Of a stretch of DNA of 12,591 nt, positions 1 to 6,299 are shown one piece after another. Origin of the DNA: TMED27 sp964351195 (GTDB taxonomy: Bacteria; Pseudomonadota; Alphaproteobacteria; Micavibrionales; Micavibrionaceae); NCBI GenBank assembly GCA_964351195.1, contig CAYGNI010000052.1, forward strand, positions 1 to 12,591. The letters run 5' to 3'. How positions within the stretch are numbered: position 1 is the first letter of the stretch; every line of letters begins with the position of its first letter. Both the position numbers and the translations under genes were made by a program. The notes under the pieces were generated by a model. That model saw nothing but the letters and a program-made list of their open reading frames with translations. It searched no databases and was not told where the DNA came from.

Positions 1-366
1 GTACCGATGATTAAAGAAGTCGCCGGTGATGTTAATGCCGATCGCGAAGTTGAAAAAGTGGGCGATCATTTCGGCGGCCCGCAAAAATGGCAGGAAGTTT
101 CTAAGCAACTTTTAGCATTTGCCCAACGCAACTTGCCCCAGGATGTTCTTGAAAACCTTTCCAGCTCTTACGAAGGCGTATTGGCACTTTATAAGATGAT
201 GAAATCCGAAGAGCCGGGATTAAAAACAGCCGAAAGCACAAACCCGAATACAGCCGGGGAGCATGATCTGCAAAGCATGATGCGTGATCCGAAATACTGG
301 CGCGATAAAGATCCGGCTTTCGTGGCAAAGGTGACCGAAGGTTTCCAAAAAGTATACGGGAAATAA
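1..366 (+). CDS. T7-like phage capsid assembly scaffold protein, C-terminal part (5' end outside window)
   Basis: The open frame runs in from the window edge (the first two codons are open) and ends at TAA 364-366; an ATG at 7 lies in frame but is probably internal. The visible ~120 residues match what I know of T7-type scaffold proteins, which line the inside of the procapsid during head assembly and then leave. The middle has a 'FGGPQKWQEVSKQLL...NLPQDVLENLSSSYEGVLALYKMM' pattern (shown broken), and the end has the signature 'DPKYWRDKDPAFVAKV' followed by a GF..VYG ending. Only the C-terminal half to third of a typical scaffold is present. In such phages the major capsid gene follows directly; here a repeat and a reverse-strand PilZ gene intervene and the capsid is only a stub (1172). 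It is therefore probably part of a decayed prophage, unless the left flank proves intact. The family call comes from recalled sequence pattern, not a search. Confidence 0.72.
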   Translation, partial: VPMIKEVAGDVNADREVEKVGDHFGGPQKWQEVSKQLLAFAQRNLPQDVLENLSSSYEGVLALYKMMKSEEPGLKTAESTNPNTAGEHDLQSMMRDPKYWRDKDPAFVAKVTEGFQKVYGK

Positions 367-372
367 TCTTAT

Positions 373-450
373 ATGCGTCATTCCGAACGAATGTGAGGAC
401 TCTCCCTGATAATTGTGAGATCCCTGCGCTTCGCGTTCGGGATGACGCGT
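373..450. repeat. 78-bp inverted-repeat (REP/MITE-like) element, possible bidirectional terminator
   Basis: The outer arms 373-389 (ATGCGTCATTCCGAACG) and 434-450 (CGTTCGGGATGACGCGT) pair over 17 positions with only two G-T mismatches, around a 44-nt centre. An inner ATCCC/GGGAT pair (420-424 / 439-443) gives an alternative shorter hairpin. The GTCATTCCGAACG/GTCATCCCGAACG ends resemble dispersed palindromic elements common in bacterial intergenic regions, including Rickettsia-type palindromes. No second copy is visible in this window. It sits between the convergent ends of the phage scaffold gene (stop at 366) and the PilZ gene (stop at 456), where it could stop transcription from both sides; it has no clear U-tract on either side. 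Confidence 0.65.
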
Positions 451-455
451 ATTGC

Positions 456-854
456 TTACACCATCTGGGAATCAGAAAATTTGCTGACGACGTAATCATC
501 AACGACGTTTTGAAACAACCGCCGCACATGACTTGTGATCGGCGCGAATTCAAACGCAACCTTGTCTGGAGATTTTCTAACCACGCGGGCCTTGTGCGGC
601 ACTTCTATAACAGCGTGGCTGAGCTTGTACTTCAAAGTCACATGAATCTCATCATCGACCGCGAAAAAGCGGGGATCGGCTTGAATAAGAACACCACCCA
701 TAGACCAGTTTTCAACCGGGAAGATCTTTTCATCAATGATGCAAACACAGCGATCAACACCGCGGCGTGAAAAGCGTCGTTTGCTGGAAGCGCAATCATA
801 ACTTGGTGGTGGCATGACTGCTGGTTTTGATTTCGAGAAAATAAATCCGAACAT
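456..854 (-). CDS. PilZ domain protein (probable cyclic-di-GMP receptor)
   Basis: A 132-residue protein. The chosen start is the ATG at 854-852, preceded by AAGGGG about 7 nt upstream; the frame also extends to a TTG at 983, but that has no such site. The PilZ fingerprint is present: an arginine cluster RRFSRR at residues 26-31 (RxxxR) and NWSMGG at 49-54 ((D/N)xSxxG). These are the two motifs that bind cyclic-di-GMP. A beta-rich stretch follows (about 65-105), ending in AFEFAPI, typical of the barrel's last strands. PilZ proteins relay c-di-GMP signals to motility, adhesion or polysaccharide systems, usually in the cytoplasm. No output domain is attached, so the target is unknown. Its position between a phage scaffold gene and a capsid remnant is unusual. 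A c-di-GMP role is inferred from the motifs. Confidence 0.78.
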   Translation of the reverse strand: MFGFIFSKSKPAVMPPPSYDCASSKRRFSRRGVDRCVCIIDEKIFPVENWSMGGVLIQADPRFFAVDDEIHVTLKYKLSHAVIEVPHKARVVRKSPDKVAFEFAPITSHVRRLFQNVVDDYVVSKFSDSQMV

Positions 855-976
855 CTGGTATCCCCTTATATGCACAGCCCTTTTTGTTGAACAGGCTTTG
901 TAATGCTGCAGCATGTCTTGATTGAATCGATCATAATAAAAATTCCCTAAAAAAGCAAATTTTCGCAATTTAGGCG

Positions 977-1010
977 TTGACAATATAGGAATTATTTCCT
1001 ACTCTATAAT
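977..1010 (+). promoter_or_regulatory. Promoter-like sequence with an internal palindrome
   Basis: A perfect -35 hexamer TTGACA (977-982) and a perfect -10 hexamer TATAAT (1005-1010) lie on the forward strand, but 22 bp apart, well over the usual 17. Between them is an inverted repeat TAGGAA-TTAT-TTCCTA (986-1001) that could bind a dimeric repressor. The site points towards the phage capsid stub and membrane gene. The long spacing means it may need an activator, or the hexamers may be coincidental in this AT-rich gap. The rest of the gene-free stretch 855-1113 holds a 7-bp inverted repeat (CAAACAG 1037-1043 / CTGTTTG 1061-1067) and a 10-bp direct repeat AATTTAGGCG at 967-976 and 1050-1059. 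Confidence 0.3.
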
Positions 1011-1171
1011 CATCAACACCACAATTGTATTCACAGCAAACAGACAACGAATTTAGGCGCCTGTTTGTTCCCGCTTATGGCCGTTCCATCCACAAGGGCT
1101 TGAACGAAAACCAATGAGGGCCGGGCCTCAAACCCTAATCTTTAACTCTCAACATAGAAAAGGAAAGCCTC

Positions 1172-1225
1172 ATGTCTACATCTATAGACCAGGCCTTTAT
1201 CAAGCAGCGCAAATGCTGGGCGTAG
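1172..1225 (+). pseudogene. Truncated start of a phage major capsid gene (17-codon stub)
   Basis: A strong ribosome binding site AAAAGGAAAG (1158-1167) stands 4 nt before ATG 1172. The frame reads MSTSIDQAFIKQ and then RKCWA before TAG at 1223-1225. The first dozen residues resemble the N-terminus of T7-like phage major capsid proteins as I remember them (M-x-T-x-I/V-D-Q-A-F-I/V-K-Q-F/Y-E...). A real capsid protein would continue for ~300 residues. The match ends after codon 12 (about 1207), where the DNA switches to an unrelated reading frame, which suggests a deletion that removed nearly the whole gene. The scaffold gene at the window start supports the reading. The stub is very short, so the identification is tentative. 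Confidence 0.42.
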
Positions 1226-1395
1226 CCTATGTTATAATATTCGATACGGAACGAGCTGGATTTATAATAAATGCCATGGCTTCACTCTCCGCAATCTGGG
1301 CTGTCGGGCTTTCTGTCCTCGGCATTTACGTCTACAAACGCAGCGAAGATAAAAAGCTCTTCGGCGATAAAGAAATAATATTCTGGAACAAATGA
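1213..1395 (+). pseudogene. Small single-span membrane protein, possible phage holin-like remnant
   Basis: The frame is open from 1114, but the first part overlaps the capsid leader and stub out of phase, so only the portion from about 1213 (ATG, no ribosome binding site) looks like protein. It encodes about 60 residues: a hydrophobic stretch (GVAYVIIF), a charged DTERAGF turn, a membrane span ending in AVGLSVLGIYVY, then a basic-acidic tail KRSEDKKLFGDKE. A short span with a charged C-terminal tail would fit a phage holin or other lysis protein, but I do not recognise the family. A second in-frame ATG is at 1276. The abrupt junction with the capsid stub near 1207-1213 suggests this is the 3' part of a gene fused there by deletion. 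It may still be translated. Confidence 0.4.
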
Positions 1396-1464
1396 CGCGT
1401 TTTAGGGCTTTCATCCCCGTGAAATATCGCTATATTTTTCTGCAAGATAACGATCAGGAAAACT

Positions 1465-2736
1465 ATGAGCGACCAAAGCAACGAATACGCCAATAACCCC
1501 TACGGCAATCCCTTTACCCACGGCGCTAAAAAAATCGCCAAGGCTGCGAACGTGTTTTTACACATGGAGGCGTCCGGCGGGATTCTGCTCGGCATTGCGG
1601 CTATTCTCGCGCTGATTGTCGCCAACAGCTCCCTTTACGGTTATTACGACCATTTCCTGCATGAAATTTACTTTCGAATCGGATTTGATGAAGTCGGTGG
1701 CAGTTTTGATTTTGAAATCAAAAAATCACTACTGCACTGGATCAATGATGGCTTCATGGCGATCTTCTTTTTCCTTGTAGGATTAGAGATCAAGCGTGAG
1801 ATCAAATCAGGAGAACTCTCAACACGCTCGCGTGCGCTATTGCCGGCGCTGGCCGCTGTCGGCGGTATGATCATCCCCGCATTGCTCTACGTGTATGTCA
1901 ACCTCGACACCCCCGAAAATCTCAAAGGCTGGGCTATTCCCGCCGCCACGGACATCGCCTTTGCGCTCGGCGTTTTAAGTCTCCTGGGCTCGCGTGCACC
2001 CGTGCGCCTGAAAATCCTCCTAACCGCTATTGCAGTGATCGACGACCTTGGCGCTATTTTGATTATCGCCTTTTTCTATACCGCAGATTTGCAACTTGAG
2101 CCGCTTTATTTCGGCGCAGCCGCGCTCGTTGGCCTGGCGCTTCTAAATGCGCGCTGTGTGACGCGCACCGCGCCTTATGTCATTTTAGGTGTGATCCTCT
2201 GGATCGCTGTGTTGAAATCGGGTGTGCATGCGACGTTAGCGGGCGTAACAACCGCGCTGTTTATTCCGGTCATGTGCCAAAAAGACCCCTCTATCACCCC
2301 GTGTAAAACCCTCGAACACGCGCTGCATCCATGGGTCGCATTCATCATCCTTCCCATTTTTGCCTTTGCGAATGCGGGTGTGCCCTTTGATGGTATGGGT
2401 TTCCATTCTCTGTTCGATCCTACAACGCTGGGCATTATCCTCGGTCTTGTCGTCGGGAAGCAAATCGGTATTTTCTCAACGCTCTGGCTTGCCATCAAAA
2501 CGGGCCTGTCTCCTATGCCCAACGGTGTAAACTGGGTGCATCTTTATGGTGTGTCGGCGCTATGCGGGATTGGCTTTACGATGTCGCTCTTTATAGGCGG
2601 TCTCGCATTTTCGGATATTGAGCATCAAGCCTCCATCAGACTCGGAATCTTGGTGGCGTCTGTGATCTCTGCCGTTATGGGGTATGCGGTCCTGCGTCTT
2701 ATGCCGATGCCGGAAAAAGAAACAAAGCCTGCATAA
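1465..2736 (+). CDS. nhaA: Na+/H+ antiporter NhaA
   Basis: A 423-residue inner-membrane protein that expels Na+ (or Li+) in exchange for protons, controlling salt and pH tolerance. Key residues are visible: D163 in PAATDIAFALG, the adjacent pair D193-D194 in AIAVIDDLGAIL (the sodium/proton site, D163-D164 in E. coli) and K332 in GLVVGKQIG (K300 in E. coli). The FFFLVGLEIKRE helix (about 101-112) and the MSLFIGGLAF segment near the C-terminus are also family hallmarks. It is somewhat longer than E. coli NhaA (388), mainly through a polar N-terminal tail of about 30 residues. ATG 1465 has AGGAAA a few bases upstream. A TATATT at 1431-1436 is a possible -10 without a good -35. It appears to be transcribed alone. 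Confidence 0.96.
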   Translation: MSDQSNEYANNPYGNPFTHGAKKIAKAANVFLHMEASGGILLGIAAILALIVANSSLYGYYDHFLHEIYFRIGFDEVGGSFDFEIKKSLLHWINDGFMAIFFFLVGLEIKREIKSGELSTRSRALLPALAAVGGMIIPALLYVYVNLDTPENLKGWAIPAATDIAFALGVLSLLGSRAPVRLKILLTAIAVIDDLGAILIIAFFYTADLQLEPLYFGAAALVGLALLNARCVTRTAPYVILGVILWIAVLKSGVHATLAGVTTALFIPVMCQKDPSITPCKTLEHALHPWVAFIILPIFAFANAGVPFDGMGFHSLFDPTTLGIILGLVVGKQIGIFSTLWLAIKTGLSPMPNGVNWVHLYGVSALCGIGFTMSLFIGGLAFSDIEHQASIRLGILVASVISAVMGYAVLRLMPMPEKETKPA

Positions 2737-2781
2737 CATCTTTTCTGGATTTCGCCTGTATTTCTGGTATCCTTAGATACG

Positions 2782-2795
2782 TTGCCGTTCGGCAA
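2782..2795 (+). terminator. Weak hairpin downstream of nhaA
   Basis: A perfect inverted repeat TTGCCG-TT-CGGCAA lies 46 bp after the nhaA stop. A T-rich run (TTGTTTTTTCGC, 2805-2816) follows about 10 bp later, not directly at the stem base, so this is a poor intrinsic terminator. It might instead be an operator or leader hairpin for icd, 44 bp upstream of its start. Confidence 0.25.
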
Positions 2796-2838
2796 TTCAC
2801 TCGCTTGTTTTTTCGCTAGCATGTTTAAGGATAATATC

Positions 2839-4281
2839 ATGACAAAGACACCTATCACAGTCGCACGCGGCGATGGTATCGGCCCCGAAATTATGGACGC
2901 CACACTTCAAATTCTTGAGGCCGCAGGTGCTGAGCTTGATATCGAGGAAATCGAAATCGGCGAAGCCGTCTACAAATCCGGCGTTAAAAACGGCATCGCC
3001 GAAAGCGCGTGGGAAAGCCTCAATCGCACCCGCGTCTTCCTCAAAGCCCCCATTACAACCCCGCAAGGCGGCGGGTTTAAATCCCTCAACGTGACGGTAC
3101 GCAAATCGCTGGGCCTTTTTGCCAATGTGCGCCCCTGCGTGTCCTACCACCCATTCGTAAAAACCAACCACCCGAAAATGGATCTGGTCATCATCCGCGA
3201 AAACGAAGAAGACCTTTATGGCGGCATTGAATACCGCCAGTCCCAGGATGTCATGGCCTCGCTTAAGATCATCTCCCGCCCGGGAACAGAGCGCATCATG
3301 CGCTACGCCTTTGAATATGCGCGCGCCAATGGCCGCAAAAAAGTCACATGCATGTCCAAAGACAACATCATGAAAATCTCCGACGGGCTGTTCCACCGCG
3401 TCTTTGATGAAATCGCCGCCGACTACCCCGACATTGAAAACGACCACATGATCATCGATATCGGAACGGCCAAAGTTGCCAACCACCCCGACATGTTTGA
3501 CGTGATTGTCACAACCAATCTGTACGGCGATATCATTTCCGACGTTGCCGCCGAAGTCACCGGGTCCGTTGGTCTTGGCGGATCATCGAATATTGGCATT
3601 GATTTCGGCATGTTCGAGGCCATCCACGGCTCCGCGCCAGATATCGCAGGGCAGGGGATCGCCAACCCGTCCGGCCTTGTGCTGGGATCGGTCATGATGC
3701 TCACCCATATCGGTCAGGGCGATGTCGCCAGCAAAATCCACAATGCCTGGCTCAAAACATTGGAAGACGGCATTCACACGGGCGAGATTTACCGCGAAGG
3801 AACATCAAAGGAAAAAGTCGGAACCGACGGCATGACCAAAGCCATCATCGAACGTCTTGGTCAAACACCAGAAAAATTCGCGCTCAAGCAATACCCCAAC
3901 ATCGCCGGCGGCCTGAAACTCCCGCCTTTGAAAGAAACGGTATGGGAAACCAAAGAGCGTGTCGGCGTTGATATCGGCATCAATTGGGATAAATCCACAG
4001 ATGATCTGGTCGCACAATTGCTGCCTTGCGTGACCGATAATCTGGGCTTGAAAATGATCTCAAACCGCGGAACAAAAGTCTGGCCCGATGGCAATAAATC
4101 AACCTTTTGCGCCGATAATTGGCGCTTGCGCTTTATGACCACAGATGGCGAACATATCAAGACCTCGCAAGTTGTCGCTTTGATGACCCGTATGAATGAA
4201 GCTGGCCTTAACTTCACAAAATCTGTTATGCTAAATACATATGATGGTGTTCCGGGCTTTACTGTTGCCCAAGGGGAATAG
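2839..4281 (+). CDS. icd: Isocitrate dehydrogenase, alphaproteobacterial long type, probably NAD+-dependent
   Basis: A 480-residue enzyme that oxidises and decarboxylates isocitrate to 2-oxoglutarate in the TCA cycle. ATG 2839 is chosen because AAGGAT precedes it by 7 nt and the protein then begins TPITVARGDGIGPEI as in the family; an upstream TTG (2782) and ATG (2821) are in frame but less suitable. Substrate residues: S82, N84, R88, R98, R120, Y127 and K179 (NIMK), with metal-binding D231 and D235 in LYGDIISD. At the cofactor site the sequence is HGSAPDIAG (D268-I269), where NADP enzymes such as E. coli Icd have K-Y; D-I is the NAD+ fingerprint. Residues from about 340 on form a C-terminal extension (MISNRGTKVWP, WRLRFM, DGVPGF) shared by the alphaproteobacterial family TIGR02924, whose cofactor is not well settled. 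The next gene follows 48 bp downstream on the same strand. Confidence 0.94.
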   Translation: MTKTPITVARGDGIGPEIMDATLQILEAAGAELDIEEIEIGEAVYKSGVKNGIAESAWESLNRTRVFLKAPITTPQGGGFKSLNVTVRKSLGLFANVRPCVSYHPFVKTNHPKMDLVIIRENEEDLYGGIEYRQSQDVMASLKIISRPGTERIMRYAFEYARANGRKKVTCMSKDNIMKISDGLFHRVFDEIAADYPDIENDHMIIDIGTAKVANHPDMFDVIVTTNLYGDIISDVAAEVTGSVGLGGSSNIGIDFGMFEAIHGSAPDIAGQGIANPSGLVLGSVMMLTHIGQGDVASKIHNAWLKTLEDGIHTGEIYREGTSKEKVGTDGMTKAIIERLGQTPEKFALKQYPNIAGGLKLPPLKETVWETKERVGVDIGINWDKSTDDLVAQLLPCVTDNLGLKMISNRGTKVWPDGNKSTFCADNWRLRFMTTDGEHIKTSQVVALMTRMNEAGLNFTKSVMLNTYDGVPGFTVAQGE

Positions 4282-4329
4282 CAGTGCAGGAATTTGCCAC
4301 ATAGTATAAGGAAACAATTGTGAGGAAGA

Positions 4330-5004
4330 ATGAAGTACCATCTATTGCTTCATAGCCTGTTGATCTTAGCGCTACCCTATGCGCAAGCACACGCAGCCGA
4401 GGATTTGATTGTCGCAACCAATGCGAGCACAAACCAAACCCAAGAACCCAGCTTTCCTGAAATTCAGTTTTTCGCGCTTGATCCACCCAAGACAATGCAG
4501 CAGCGCGTGCAATCGGTCCTCTACGGGATTACCATCGATTTGCCACCTCAATACGATCATTACGGATATGATATCCGCCGTTACATGACATCCGTCGGCA
4601 GCGCCGAAGTTCTGGACAATCATGAGCGCATCGCCGAGGAGTTACAAAAAGTGGAACATGCGCAAAAAATCCTCGAGGCTTGGAAACAAAAGAATGTGGA
4701 GCTTGTCGCTCAAGTCCAGCAAGAGGTTGAGCAAGAAGATGTGGACCCGGTCCTCAAGCAGGACTTTAACCTTAATAGGTCAAAGGCAGCTGCTTTCTTT
4801 ATTGATGCCAAGATATGGTTGGACAATCACCGCAAAATGCTCGAACAACTCTCTCACCTAAGAGGGGAGTATTATTTCGAGGACTCACAGCTGACTTTCA
4901 AAAACCCGGAAGACATGCGTAAATTCGCCGCCGCCTATGAAGAAAGCTTGATATCAATACAAGCGATGCACGAGTATGTACCGTTCCGCGTGATGGTGTA
5001 TTAG
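4330..5004 (+). CDS. Secreted (periplasmic) protein of unknown function with coiled coil
   Basis: A 224-residue protein with a clear Sec signal peptide: MKYH, a hydrophobic run LLLHSLLILALPYAQ, and a likely cut after AHA near residue 22. I do not recognise the mature part. It has a proline/acidic opening, then a charged helical region (about 95-145, ERIAEELQKVEHAQKILEAW and onward) that would form a coiled coil, and a mixed C-terminal part with no evident catalytic motif. GAGGAAGA stands directly before ATG 4330. It follows icd by 48 bp and may be co-transcribed with it; TAGTATAAG (about 4304-4312) could be a -10 of its own. The stop codon overlaps that of folD on the other strand (TTAG, 5001-5004). 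Confidence 0.75.
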   Translation: MKYHLLLHSLLILALPYAQAHAAEDLIVATNASTNQTQEPSFPEIQFFALDPPKTMQQRVQSVLYGITIDLPPQYDHYGYDIRRYMTSVGSAEVLDNHERIAEELQKVEHAQKILEAWKQKNVELVAQVQQEVEQEDVDPVLKQDFNLNRSKAAAFFIDAKIWLDNHRKMLEQLSHLRGEYYFEDSQLTFKNPEDMRKFAAAYEESLISIQAMHEYVPFRVMVY

Positions 5005-5864
5005 GAAGCCTTTGCCGCTTCCACCGTGTTTTTCAACAAACACGCAATCGTCATCGGTCCAACGCCGCCGGGCACAGGCGTGATAGCACTGGCAACGCTA
5101 AGAGCCGCATCATAATCAACATCCCCGCAAAGCTTGCCGTCTTCACCGCGATTGATACCCACATCAATGACAACCGCGCCGGGCTTGATCCAATCCGCTT
5201 GCACCATCTTTGCACGGCCTACCGCCGCCACCAGAATATCGGCATTGCGGCATACAGCCGCCAGGTCTTTGGTGCGCGAATGCGCGCTGGTCACGGTGCA
5301 ATTCTCCGCCAGCAAAAGCTGCGCCATCGGTTTGCCGAACAAGAGCGAACGCCCAATCACAACGGCATTCAGACCGCTCAAATCATCAATCACAGATTTG
5401 ATCAGCATCAAGGACCCTTGGGGCGTACAGGGAACAAGCCCGCTTTTGTCTCCCGATATCAACTTGCCTTGATTGATAAAGCTAAGCCCGTCAACGTCCT
5501 TGGCCGGAGCGATATGCTGAATAAGCTTATCGCTGTCCAAATGGTCCGGCACCGGAAGCTGGAGCAAAAGGCCATGCACATTCGGATTATCATTAAACGC
5601 TTCAATCTCCGCTTCAACCTCGGCCTGCGTCGCTTTTTCAGGCAGGCGCGATTCAAAGCTTTTAATCCCGGCCTTCTCACACGCTTTAATCTTATTGCGG
5701 ACATATACCTGCGAGGCCGGGTCATCCCCGATCAAAATTACCGCCAGCCCGGGCTGCGTGTCCATGCCCGCAACGTCCTTGGCAATATCCTCACGCAGGG
5801 CCGCGGCAATAGCCTTCCCATCAATAATTGTCGCTGTACTCTCACTATTCACGGCTGCTTCCAT
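5001..5864 (-). CDS. folD: FolD: methylenetetrahydrofolate dehydrogenase / methenyltetrahydrofolate cyclohydrolase
   Basis: A 287-residue cytoplasmic bifunctional enzyme that interconverts 5,10-methylene-THF, 5,10-methenyl-THF and 10-formyl-THF with NADP(H), supplying one-carbon units for purines and fMet-tRNA. Family motifs in order: Y54 and K58 in DPASQVYVRNK (catalytic Tyr and Lys), GLLLQLPVPDHLD (about 98-110), KDVDGL (122-127), PCTPQG (145-150), the Rossmann segment VIGRSLLFGKPM (169-180), and ITPVPGGVGPMTIA (261-274). The usual N or I after GRS is L here, a minor change. ATG 5864 lies three bases after the yggT stop, so the two are likely translationally coupled. A GTG four codons in, preceded by GGAAG, is an alternative start. 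The 3' end overlaps the stop of the convergent secreted-protein gene. Confidence 0.96.
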   Translation of the reverse strand: MEAAVNSESTATIIDGKAIAAALREDIAKDVAGMDTQPGLAVILIGDDPASQVYVRNKIKACEKAGIKSFESRLPEKATQAEVEAEIEAFNDNPNVHGLLLQLPVPDHLDSDKLIQHIAPAKDVDGLSFINQGKLISGDKSGLVPCTPQGSLMLIKSVIDDLSGLNAVVIGRSLLFGKPMAQLLLAENCTVTSAHSRTKDLAAVCRNADILVAAVGRAKMVQADWIKPGAVVIDVGINRGEDGKLCGDVDYDAALSVASAITPVPGGVGPMTIACLLKNTVEAAKAS

Positions 5865-5867
5865 CGC

Positions 5868-6155
5868 TTAAAAACTCATATAATATCCGCTGAACAGCGC
5901 CCGCTGTATCAACGTTAACCCCAAAATGACAATAATCGGCGTAATATCAATCCCGCCAATCGGGGGAATATATTTCTGCAAAGGCTTAAAAACCGGGTCA
6001 GTCGCCTTTTTCAACAGGTTAATCAAATTCTGCGCCTGCTCATTTTTAACGTTAATCACATCAAAAACAATCAACCAGCTCAGCAGAACCTGAATGATGA
6101 TGATCCATATATAAATTGTAATCGCCAAACTCAATAAAGACAGTATTGCGCCCAT
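5868..6155 (-). CDS. yggT: YggT family membrane protein
   Basis: A 95-residue protein with two membrane spans: an N-terminal hydrophobic stretch (about 4-31, including IYIWIIIIQVLLSWL) and a second one (about 70-88, ITPIIVILGLTLIQ). Between them is the conserved ATDPVFKPLQKYIPPIGGIDITP loop (shown broken: ATDPVFKPLQ, IPPIGGID), the hallmark of the YggT/YlmG family. Homologues affect membrane protein assembly, osmotic response or, in Gram-positives, the division region; the molecular role here is not known. AAAGGA sits 7 nt before ATG 6155. It is the promoter-proximal gene of a probable yggT-folD operon, as the folD start lies three bases after its stop. The pairing is probably one of shared transcription rather than shared function. 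Confidence 0.92.
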   Translation of the reverse strand: MGAILSLLSLAITIYIWIIIIQVLLSWLIVFDVINVKNEQAQNLINLLKKATDPVFKPLQKYIPPIGGIDITPIIVILGLTLIQRALFSGYYMSF

Positions 6156-6260
6156 GACCGTATCCTTTTGTAAGGTTTTTTAAGGGATTAGCACATCCAC
6201 ATTAAAATAGAAAGCCCGCTGTGATGACACAAGCGTAACTAAACGTTAAGATTATTAGCA

Positions 6261-6266
6261 TATAAT
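6261..6266 (+). promoter_or_regulatory. Candidate -10 element for the HELKH protein gene
   Basis: TATAAT in an AT-rich context (GCATATAATAAGG) would start transcription near 6273, leaving a leader of about 27 nt with AAGGGG (6287-6292) before ATG 6300. No convincing -35 is seen at 16-18 bp; GTAACT at 6235-6240 is 20 bp away. The region 6156-6299 is a divergent intergenic region shared with yggT. Confidence 0.35.
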
Positions 6267-6299
6267 AAGGATCGAAAAGGCAAAATAAGGGGCATAATC

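Noticed and set aside
393..770. Forward 125-residue frame over the palindrome and PilZ gene
   Set aside because: It starts inside the palindromic element and runs antisense to the PilZ motifs, with no ribosome binding site.
855..983. Upstream extension of the PilZ frame to a TTG start at 983
   Set aside because: The ATG at 854 has a well-placed AAGGGG and the added 43 residues look like noise; the TTG also overlaps the TTGACA promoter-like site.
1115..1131. TGAGG/CCTCA hairpin before the capsid leader as a terminator
   Set aside because: The stem is only 5 bp with a GCCGGG loop and no T-run follows.
2782..2838. Upstream TTG and ATG (2821) starts of icd
   Set aside because: The ATG at 2839 has AAGGAT at the right distance and starts the protein as in homologues; the ATG at 2821 has no ribosome binding site.
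2797..3486. 229-residue reverse-strand open frame inside icd
   Set aside because: It mirrors codon bias of the strongly coding icd strand and shows no domain.
5199..5918. 239-residue forward open frame opposite folD
   Set aside because: It is the antisense of a clear folD gene; the His/Arg/Asn-rich translation is typical of a shadow frame.
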